Source: Cruorifilaria tuberocauda
Lineage: Eukaryota > Nematoda > Chromadorea > Rhabditida > Onchocercidae
Length of the DNA stretch: 64,000 bases
Assembly (NCBI GenBank): GCA_013365365.1
Contig: JABVXU010000161.1
Span: forward strand, 46,450-110,449
Direction: 5' to 3'
This document shows positions 39,028 to 48,507 of the stretch, piece after piece. Position numbers and translations under genes: made by a program. Each line of letters starts with the position of its first letter. Within the stretch, counting starts at the first letter, position 1. Below the pieces are notes generated by a model, which saw only the letters and a list, made by a program, of their open reading frames with translations, was not told the origin of the DNA and ran no database searches.

Positions 39028-41077
39028 TTAATTAGATGCATCAAATACACAAGAATTACTCAATGTCATCAATGAATCAGTGGTCCTGATCGATGTTGAT
39101 TCAAAATTTGACGCTACAGACTTATCTTGTTTTGCTAATTTATCTGAACAACTTTCCACAGATGCAATCACTGATAAAGATTCATCTTCATCATCGTCAA
39201 ACTCATCATCCTCGTAATTAAGCACTTTTTTATGCATAAGCTGAAAGACATTATCTAATCATGATAATTTTCCATAATTTTGAAAATTCATTGAATGATT
39301 TTTTGTAACTCATTCTAACTCGTATTAGTAACTAATGTAAAATCAATATGAAATGTAATGTTATTGTTATGTATGAGAACCACCTAAAACAACCTCTGAA
39401 TTTGCTGCCTGGGCCATCTTGTTCACTTCAATATGGAATACACCAATATCTCTGAGTAATTCACTGATTGCTTGCTGTAAATTTGTCTGGAAATTTTAAC
39501 TTATCAACTTATCAATTTATTCGAATTCACGCTCATATGACGTAAATTCTTAAGCTGCTAATATTTCATTTGAAAATATACTTTTAAAAACTTGGGGGAT
39601 ACAATTTTTAAAATAGCAATGCCAAACACACCATTGTGAGAGTCGAATTTTCTATCACATTTCTTGAGATACACTCCTGGATAACACTGAAATGAGCGAA
39701 AAAACTAGGTATATTTTTTGCTTTAAGATTGAGGTATTACTTATTGTTATCTGTATTTTCAATTACTAATTGCAAATTAATAATCTATACCTATCCGTAT
39801 AAACACCGCATTGGATGATATTATCAAGAACATCATTTTTGAACTGATCCAATTTCTCGTTCATTTCTTCAACAGTATTACAATAAATGGAATTTGCTGG
39901 TTGAAGTAGAATTTTTGATGCAGATGAGTTAGAAATGACTTTCTGCAAACTTTATTTTAATATAAAATAAAATTCTACTAGCATTTTTTGTCTAAGAAAT
40001 TAAATCACCGATCGCTTATATCCCAATTATTGGTAAGACTATGTTAAAGTAAATACTAACGTTTTCGAACCTGAGATATTTCGATTAGAACGCGATGGAA
40101 ATTAGAATATGAGAGTGAAAATGAAGGCAAATAATCTAAGCATACTCAGTAATTTAATTCTTCCTAAGATGTGGTATTATAAATCATAAATGCTTTTCAT
40201 CAAAATTTTCAAAACAAGAAAAGATGATAGTATTTATGCAATGTTGCACTAAAAAGTATTAAAATGAACGACGTGAATAATCTAACCAGAATTAAACGAA
40301 GCAAAATAATAAAAATTTCAGGAAGCAAACTTTGCATTGCTGTTGACCCCATAATTGCAATTTACTGTTGCTGGATTGCACAGGTACTGATCGACCAGAT
40401 CGATTAGTGTTTGCAAGTGTTGTCTTAAAACTTGATGAAGATGCGGTTGAATCTTTACTGTTTGTACCATGCTTTGTAAATAAATCAGAATGGCTTTGCT
40501 CCGAAACTTTGCTCCATTGTCGATTTTGATAACTCTGAGCTTCACTTATTCAGCTGGGATTAAGCTGTTTCACCACATCAATTTAAAAATCTGCCTTAAA
40601 GTTCTCCAGTTTTTAAAATTATATTATCGCTGAAAAGTTGCAAGCGAAGTATTTGAAAATAACAGATCGATTCTTATTAAATCAATTTAGATTTCAAATT
40701 TTTTATACCGAATTTCTACTTTAATAAAAAATAATGGATACTTTGAATTTATAAGCGTAAGAGGAGAAAATTTTAGAAACTATGTAGTAAAATTCACCTT
40801 ATCGCCAGTTTTTTTTTTTAAGTCCATTGAGTGAGATCTTTTGGCGAATGGCACATAGTGAGAACCTAAAACATACATATTTTCAATTCATTTCAATTCA
40901 ATTTTCAATTCAGAAGAGATGGAAACTTTGTGTGTTACAATTTTAACTACAATAATTTGCAAGTAACTTTCGAGACAACAAAATATTAAATTATTTTGAC
41001 AACTCACTTTTAGGACTGCAATAGAATGATTTCGGTGTGGAAGAGTCTATTCGAGAACGTTGATTATTATTATTCAT
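39028..41077 (-). CDS. Coiled-coil protein with acidic C-terminus, family not recognised
   Basis: Seven minus exons: 41008-41077, 40798-40865, 40331-40534, 39791-39942, 39632-39686, 39394-39486 and 39028-39240, giving 284 residues, every junction in phase. The first ~115 residues are Ser/Asn/Lys-rich and probably disordered (MNNNNQRSRIDSSTPKSFYC). Residues about 115-215 are predicted helical with heptad-like spacing (NTVEEMNEKLDQFKNDVLDN, LQQAISELLRDIGVFHIEVN). The C-terminus is very acidic (YEDDEFDDDEDESL) followed by a Ser/Thr-rich tail. The order disordered head, short helical core, flexible tail is loosely like the CCDC28 family, but I do not claim homology. No signal peptide or membrane segment, so likely cytosolic or nuclear. 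Confidence 0.72.
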
Positions 41078-42222
41078 ATCGCGAATTCACCTCCATTCCC
41101 TTATATCACCACTATAAAAGAATCTTGAATCGTAGCTGTTATATGTTGCATTTGCAAACAACAAATTAATAATATTTTGCTAAAAGGGAAAATATTTAAA
41201 AAAGACAAAGAAATATGACATGAGGAAATTATGAGTAATGAACTGTGCAACATTTAGCAAATTATTCCGTTACCTTGGATACCAGAGTGGGATGAAAAGA
41301 ATGAGAGAGGGAGAAACAGACAATCAACATTACGTTAGAAAATGATTTGTAGGTGTTAAGCTTGATATCTGATCCCATTGAAGATTTATGTTAGCTGAAA
41401 ATTTTATATAAAAGTAACTGAAGCAAGTTAGCTTTCGAATTATAATTTTGCTATTACTTAAAAAGACATCTTCACTTTTAGATAATAGTAAAATTATAAT
41501 ACAAATAAAATGGGTCGAATAATATAATTGAGAAAATTACAAAAAATGAATATCATCATGCAGATTCTTGTAATGCTTAATTTGATTCCAAGTTAATAAT
41601 TGAAACAGAAAGTATCGATCTCAGTAAGAGCGTGTTGAGCGAACTACAAGTCGAATCCGAATTGTACTCAAGAGAAGATCTTCAAAAAATTTATACAAAA
41701 ATAAAAAATTCAATTACAATGACTGTTTTGACAATATGAAAAAAAATCTGAATTCTTATATGATTTAAGGATAACATGCATTTTTGAGCTCATGAATTCA
41801 AACTGCAATATTCAGAATTTAAAATTTTCAATCATTCAGCGTTTATTACATTGGATAAGTAAAGAATTTTAAATTGGAAGTTAATTTTCAATTTATATTT
41901 TCCTAATTTAGTCATTCTCAAAATAATGACTTCACTCATTCGTTTACTCGGTTAGTTTACTCACTCGCAGGATTTTTCGACTAATGCGATTTATCCTTTT
42001 CAATGATTGCCTAAATGCCTTTCAAATTATGAATTTTATTTCATTTTAAGTATGCAAATTGCTTGAAAATCTTTCATATCGATGTAAAATTCTATTATAA
42101 AAGAAAGAGGAAAAGCGGAAATTTCTCATTTCACTGTCTTAAATTTGTCAGAGTCGGTAGATCACTCTTGAAAATTAAGAAAAAAATTAATGATTAACTC
42201 AGTTCTTTTTTGTATGCTACAG
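41078..42222. other. Divergent intergenic region
   Basis: About 1.1 kb between the start of the coiled-coil gene (minus) and the start of the first DE[VI]D-repeat gene (plus). Very AT-rich; no exon or clear motif recognised. Confidence 0.5.
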
Positions 42223-43348
42223 ATGATTAATAAAACGATAACTCAGGGCTCGATGGCAGACTTGGCAGAAGCGGTGGTCCGAGGTGACATATTGGTTGAT
42301 GAGATTGATGTGATTGAAGCAGTTGAGAAAGGACGACTTAGTGCGACTGATGGGGCTCGATTTAGTGCTATTTTGGAAGAGTATTCCAAACTACACAGAA
42401 GTATAAATTTATATCTTTCTAATTATCTCATTTCAGGACTTACTAAAGTTTAAGTTATTCAAGCCTAAAATTGATTTTCTTAACCATTATTCGACAACTT
42501 TCATTTGTTATTGAATATTCTATCATTTCATCATTATTAATTAGAATACCAAAACTGCTCCGACACGTATTTTTTATAACTTCAAGAAATCTCTTGGAAA
42601 AAATCTATAATGCGGAATTTTACTCATTAGTTAAGATATTTGACAAATGTCTTCTACTGGATATTGACGCAACAAGTCCGTTGATTTATTCCTTGTCCTG
42701 AAATTTTATTTATGGAAATAAAATTGTTTCAATTGAAATCTATCGAATATTAGCTACCATTCTGAAAAATATTGGAAATTTTCACGAAAAAACAATTTCT
42801 TGGCTTACCGATATACTTGAAGCAATTTAGAAAATTTCGAAATGTAATTTTTGAGAAAACTAAGTCCAAACATCATAAATAGAATCATCGGACTCGCATG
42901 AGGAATATTTGGAATCGGCACGAGATGCGTCATCTAAATTGACCAAATGGGATGATGTATTAGTGGATGAAGTGGACTTCATTGAAGCACTTAAGACTGG
43001 ACGAATTAGCAAAAATGACTGTCATGTAGCATCTATTAATAAAGGTGGGTAACCGCTGCACAATTTATCAGAACCTTTTAAATCCCTTTTTCAACTGTCA
43101 AATTAACAGTGAGCGAAATAGGGCTTCTTGCTTCGCAAATCCTTTTAAAATCTAACGGTTGGCAGCAACGTAATAAAGCGAAACATAATAATAGATGTTC
43201 AAGAATAATCCCGAGACGAACAATTGCAGAAATCCTCGAAGACTCGTCGGGCGATATTGAAGAGGCGAAAATAAGCTTTCACGATGATAACCTGACCGAT
43301 GATGGGAAAATGTCCGATGAATCATCATCCATTGATATCCTCATTTAA
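42223..43348 (+). CDS. DE[VI]D-repeat protein A (192 residues), undescribed family
   Basis: Three exons: 42223-42400, 42883-43044 and 43110-43348 (TAA), both introns in phase 1. Exon 1 encodes one repeat unit (VRGDILVDEIDVIEAVEKGR) and exon 2 another (WDDVLVDEVDFIEALKTGR). The third exon is a hydrophilic, acidic tail (ILEDSSGDIEEAK, then MSDESSSIDILI). The start ATG follows directly after an acceptor-like TGCTACAG, which fits trans-splicing; an in-frame ATG 33 bases upstream (42190) is the alternative. No signal peptide or membrane segment. Its closest relative in the window is the gene at 45261-46623 on the opposite strand, which shares exon order, intron phase and the repeat. I do not recognise the family and propose no function. 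Confidence 0.75.
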
Positions 43349-45260
43349 TGAGCGAAATGCAAAATTGTAATATCCATGAATACTTGAAAACTCTGAATTA
43401 AGCAATCCAAGCATATTTCGTACCAAACATTTACAGAGAAACAGTATTATCAACGTTTGAAAAGATCGTGTCAATACAGTTCTCAATTTTTTTAGACCCC
43501 TATATTGCAAAATGGTGATGTTTTAGGAAATTGCGAATTTGCATTCAATCACCATTTTCATATTTCGCCCGCTTAATTTAGGAAACAACAAGATTATTTA
43601 TCTGAAATACGTATTACGGTAATTCAAATTCAATTTTATTTTGGAGTAGAAATTTCTACAAAAATAAATCTATAAATTAAGCGTCTGGAGATAATCAGAG
43701 CATCACTGATTCTAATGGAGTGCATCTTCTGTTATTTAGTCTTCTTTGCCTAGAATTAATCATACATGCTTCCAAAGACATAAATGATTAGTGAGTGCAG
43801 AGAAGTAAAAAAGACACAGCAACAACAAACGTCAATGTAATTGATAAATTTACTGACCGCTTTAGAGCACAACAACTTATTAGTACGTTATGCCCTTTAT
43901 ATATGCAAGACTTGCAAAAGCAAAACAATCTATACAATCCCGAGATGAATTCCCCCACAATCAGTTGTTGTAAGCAAAATACAAATAAAGAAGCTTGAAT
44001 ACTCATCCAAAGTTATGCAAAACCTTCAATGATTAAAAAATGGATAAGTACATAATTTAATATTCAACGGCATGGCCATTATGATGTATCAAGGACAAAC
44101 GATTCTTTAACAAGATAAATTTCGAAAAGAGATTTCAATAAAAAACGATGGAAAGTCCTCCACATACAGTTCATGCCAGAAAATTGAAATCTCAAGTTAT
44201 TTTTTTTTTACAAACAAACAAGCAAAAATAAATAAATCCTACAATCCACCTGATAAGACCTTTTTAAGAAAAGATTTTTTAGATGCCTTAAGAATATTGG
44301 CAATAGAGAAAGAGATTTCTCCGGCACGATTTCAGTTGAAAATTTGGCCTAAGAAAAACTATTGAGAACAGTAACAATTATAAAGCGAATGAACTGGAAG
44401 ATAGTAAGTTATGAAAGTTAGGGAAAATTCAGGCAATTAACCTGAATGATGCAGCAATTGAGCTGAAAGACTTTTTTGTTGGGGCGAAAACAATTATCAC
44501 ATTTGATAACGATTGGACAGACGATTAAGCCATTTTGAGCCATGCCAATTTATGTTCAAAAATGCTAATCAATTATATAGATTAGATGGATGCTGCTTCA
44601 ATTCTTCACTACAGCTATCTAGCACTTCCAGTGTATCGATTTACTTATTAACTATATGAAGATTTACAACATGCTTGGGAAACAGGAACACCATTTGTAT
44701 TTGATGATTCATTTATGCCGCTATAACTTTTCAACTCACTATTCAATGATAAGTTTCTTAATGACAACTATGTCCACACCTTTTTTTGCCTTGATCGTCA
44801 ATTCAAATGGTTGTTTGGTACCCATACGCAAAATATCATGCAGCCGAAAGTAATTAAGTGGAAGCAGAACTCTCCAGCAACCAAATGTTGTCCTAAAATG
44901 CTCAAACAACACTCTAAAAAGATCAGATAGATGAATAAAATCTGAAGCGAAAGATTGCTTGCAAGATTTATAAACTTTAGAATGAAGCGAAGGAGCAGCA
45001 ACCGGATAAACATACAATGAGCTTTAAACTGGATAAAACAGAATGTCAACCTCCCACGTGATGACATTACACTTGAAACAAAAGCTAAAAGTGGGCTTTC
45101 ACTCTCTCAAGAAAAATAAGCAGAATTTGAAATAGTCAAATATCGTGAAAATCCTAAAGTATGGTTAATGTTCATGAGAAAATATGAATAACAACAGATT
45201 AAGCGAACAACAAATCTAATTGTAGAAAAAAGGTATGAGAAAAATAAGGCACTTGATAAA
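43349..45260. other. Intergenic between the two convergent paralogues, with possible decayed coding pieces
   Basis: No intact gene. Short plus-strand frames at 43795-43998 and about 44222-44364 have protein-like composition but no splice context or recognised family. At about 44660-44720 a frame reads HAWETGTPFVFDDSF, which resembles the W-x(2)-G-x(4)-FDDSF motif of aspartyl/asparaginyl beta-hydroxylases. It is stopped shortly after on both sides, so it could be a relic or chance. Confidence 0.4.
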
Positions 45261-46623
45261 TTATTGCTTGCTTTTACTTGGACAGCCAGTAGCAACTGTC
45301 CTATCTATTCCAAACGATGATTCCTCACTTACTGTTGATTCCGATCTTTGAACGATATCGCTATTCCTTTCAAGTCTCCTAGTTCCATTTTCTTTAAAAA
45401 ATAAAAAACAAAAATCTGTCAGTGACGACTAATTAGAATATTTAAAGGATCAATCAAAAAGCAATCAAGTAATAAAGATAAGTGTCAGCTAGAAGTGAGA
45501 ACATTATATGTATGAATTCCAAAAGAACTTGTTCACATTACCTTGGTATTACGAAAATTCTTAAATTTTTAAGTTCATATTTTTTTCAAAAACTGTCCAA
45601 AACAACAAAGTGTCATCTTTGGTCATCTCGACTGATACCAAACTGAGATATAGAAGCATACCTTGATGCATATAAGTCAGACGACATTCACTACGGTTGA
45701 TAATTCTGGACCCTTGTTCAACAGCATGAAGAATGTCAACTTCATCAACCAAAACTCTATTCCAACCGTTCTCATCGTGCGAAATATCACCGAATTCTTC
45801 GACATCACTTACGACACGTTGAGGAATCCAAGTATCGCCTGTGAATATCAAAATAAAATACAATTTCTAACGTTTGGACTTGATTCAGTTTCCAAATAAG
45901 ATAAATGTATGATGAAAAAATATAAACATAATTACCGAAAATGGTTAAATCCCACACTTTAGCATATTTAAACCATTGATATTCAAATTGATTATGAAAA
46001 AAAGTTCTAAACGACTAATCAAAACTATGTCAGTGACAATCTTTTTTCCAAACCTAACCACTGGTTCGGCATCGTAAATCATTCCTATTCATACGACCTC
46101 GTTCAACAGCATGAACAAAATCAACTTCATCCACTAACACGTTATTCCATGAATGCTCATCATCGCTTCCTGCAGCTCCACTTGCATCCCCTAGCTCGAT
46201 GCCATCTAAATTTGGTAGTGGGTCTGAAAAAGTCAATCTAAATATTGTGTTAATAACAATCAAATATACTGGATACAGACAATCCGTACCGAGATGCAGA
46301 TCATGAGTGTCTGCTCACTATCTAATATCCAGTCACTTTCAATGACAAATGTGTGTAGGTGATACACTAATAAAATAATGCTGTCATTAACGAGTGAGAA
46401 ATCTACTTACAAGACCCTTCAATTTGAAAAAAAAATAACCTGTGTGGTTAACTGCAAAGCCATTTCCGCCACTCTGTCGTCGAGAATGTTCAATAACCAA
46501 TGGACTAAATCGAGCAGTTTCAATCTCACTTAATTTCCCGGAATTCACAGCATTCAGAGCATCTACTTCGTCGACAATAATGTCACCACGGCTTAGAGCT
46601 TCTGCCATATCAATCAGAGGCAT
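45261..46623 (-). CDS. DE[VI]D-repeat protein B (218 residues), paralogue of A
   Basis: Four minus exons: 46440-46623, 46059-46223, 45662-45838 and 45261-45391 (TAA), all three introns in phase 1. Each of the first three exons carries one repeat: SRGDIIVDEVDALNAVNSGK, then WNNVLVDEVDFVHAVERGR, then WNRVLVDEVDILHAVEQG. The terminal exon is basic and Ser/Thr-rich (RRLERNSDIVQRSESTVSEE). Exon 1 aligns with exon 1 of gene A beyond the repeat (MAEALSRGDIIVDE against LAEAVVRGDILVDE, and ARFSPLV against ARFSAIL), so the two genes arose by duplication and now lie tail to tail. The extra third exon looks like a duplicated repeat exon. An in-frame ATG nine bases further upstream (46632) is an alternative start. 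Function unknown. Confidence 0.75.
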
Positions 46624-47529
46624 CTTGTACAATTATCCTTTACCAATCTTTAAAGTGAATCACATTTTGATTTGTAAAAGAATTTGAAAAAACGCATTGG
46701 AAATATAGCAGCTTATAATGAGAATTCAGTTTCATCCCATATACGTAAGCAATAATTTATGAAAGATCTTTATTTAAAACAACTTGAATTTTATTATATA
46801 TCAAATGTGTGCAACAGATTATTTCTCGACATATAAGTAAATAAAAAAGGGTTCAGGAATGACCGTTCCCCTAATCGAATGAAGAATTAACTCACTTCCT
46901 CTACTTCAATTCTTTCACAAAAAACTCATTCCTCACGTTCCTCCTATCTCTCACCTTCGACTACCAAATAAACGTTATGCAAATTAAGCATCTTCACACA
47001 ATACCGCAACACCATTCAATTACAAAAACTATAACCAATTTAACGCGGCCCGACGATGACTCTTTTGCTCATCTTAACGATCCTCTGCCAATGATTGTTC
47101 TAATCACTGAAGAAAGTCCAAAAAATGACAGTTAAGAGCAGCCAAATCTAGCTTTTAAATATCTCTTCTATTTTGAAATATTTCTAATTGAAGCGTAATT
47201 CACTCTTATATCCGCGCACGCTTCTCTTTGTACTGAGATGGAAACTATTTCCATGAATTTTTATAACCAACGACTAGTGTACGGTTCGAAATATTCGACA
47301 TCTGGCAATCAATAAAATTATTTCTAAAAATAATAGCAAAAATTCAATAGGCGAAAATGCAAATTGTCTTATCTCAAAAGTATTGTGGAAAATAGGGTTT
47401 AAATTTGGAAATACGATTAGGTATCTTGATGGCAATTCAAATAATAAAAAAAAACGAATTCGAGGGATCATAAAGCCAAACGGAAGTCAACCAACAAAAA
47501 TTAGATAAATGGTTTTATGATCAATCAAC
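46624..47529. other. Intergenic, one possible small exon
   Basis: Mostly AT-rich. A plus-strand frame at about 47045-47131 (RPDDDSFAHLNDPLPMIVLI, ending in TAA) looks exon-like and is relatively GC-rich. I could not find partner exons, so no gene is called. Confidence 0.4.
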
Positions 47530-47780
47530 TACTAATCACAGCACACAACATACCTTGCAGGTCAGAATCTATTGCAGTTTCAAGAATAGCATCAATAATT
47601 TTACCTTGAGCAATCATAAAACCAAGTTTTCCAATTTTAGTAGCCTACTTAATTGTGCTGAAGTGTTAGATAAAATAGCATCAGTAGCCACTTTCTTTTT
47701 TTCATTACCCAAAATTGCTAACATTTGCGCATTACGTCTATCTTTAGGATAATCACTGTTTCCTGTTGTAGACAATGGAG
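47530..47780 (-). pseudogene. virB10: Decayed Wolbachia-type virB10 fragment in nuclear DNA
   Basis: Minus-strand reading gives SDYPKDRRNAQMLAILGNEK, then VATDAILSNTSAQLSRLL. After a frame break near 47620 it continues as IGKLGFMIAQGKIIDAILET followed by AIDSDLQGML and AVIS. The second part is the conserved VirB10/TrbI core (FMIAQGKIIDAVLETAI-type, followed by a RAVISRDV-type motif). VirB10 is the inner-to-outer membrane bridge of the type IV secretion system of Wolbachia and relatives. Here the frame is broken at least once, the expected Arg codons are lost, and a stop follows at once, so it is a non-functional fragment. It lies among eukaryotic genes without other recognisable bacterial genes, so a nuclear transfer (nuwt) is the simplest explanation. 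Confidence 0.85.
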
Positions 47781-48144
47781 TAGGCCAAATATATAACAGA
47801 AAATTATGCTTCTAAAGCAAACATATATGATATATATAATACTATATCTAATAGATGTGACAGATAATCTGGGTAAAGCAAGGGGTAACTGCGTTAAGAA
47901 TACAGTACGATGCACAGTTGTATCCGTGCGACACAGTCCTCTCAACATATTAAGGCTGAATGAGAAGATCGAGAACAAACAGTGTTTGAAGATGCAAAAC
48001 CGCTTTAACATATTATACTCTATAAAACATCGCTTCTACTTTTTTATTGATTTGATACGCATTAATCAACAAATAGAAATGTCATCAGAAATAGTATTAT
48101 TGAGAAATAAGAAATGGGATCATCTAAAAGGGTTTTTTAACAAA

Positions 48145-48174
48145 ATCTTAAAATAGTTTCAACTATTTTAAGAT
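48145..48174. repeat. Perfect 14-bp inverted repeat, 2-base loop
   Basis: ATCTTAAAATAGTT (48145-48158) and AACTATTTTAAGAT (48161-48174) are exact reverse complements. It is AT-rich and may be a foldback remnant. Confidence 0.6.
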
Positions 48175-48431
48175 GAAACTTTAAGTTCCTCAAATAAAAT
48201 CAGGTAACTTTAACTTAAGGACTTATCGGCATTTGCTGAAAAGAAAGTATATTTGTCCATTCCTAAAAACAGAGAAGCTCAAAGAAGCTTTGATAAGAAT
48301 TGAACAATAAGTGAAATTAACAAGCTTCAACCACAGAGCAATAATGATGATAAAGTTATTGGTGGTAAAAAAATAAAACATTAATAAATTTAACTATTAT
48401 GAAATTTTTTTGTAGTTTATCAAAGAGCCAC

Positions 48432-48437
48432 TTTATT
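48432..48437 (-). terminator. Polyadenylation signal (AATAAA on the minus strand) for TSEN2
   Basis: TTTATT on the plus strand reads AATAAA on the minus strand, about 70 bases beyond the TSEN2 stop codon. Confidence 0.55.
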
Positions 48438-48507
48438 CAATAAGATAGAGTACTGTAAAAAATTGTAATTTTTGAGGAATTTGAAAGTTAATTAAAGAGA
48501 AAGCGAA

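Larger units (their letters stand above)
47781..48507. other. Spacer between virB10 relic and TSEN2
   Basis: A 116-codon plus-strand frame at 47806-48156 is open but has no recognised motif. The sequence around 47880-47960 is more GC-rich than its surroundings and could be further foreign remnant. A perfect 14-bp palindrome with a two-base loop lies at 48145-48174. Confidence 0.4.

Noticed and set aside
43795..43998. 67-codon plus-strand ORF between the paralogues
   Set aside because: No DE[VI]D repeat, no clear splice sites and no recognised motif.
47806..48156. 116-codon plus-strand ORF
   Set aside because: No family recognised, overlapping minus-strand frame equally open, and adjacent to the virB10 relic. 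It may be foreign remnant but cannot be supported as a gene.
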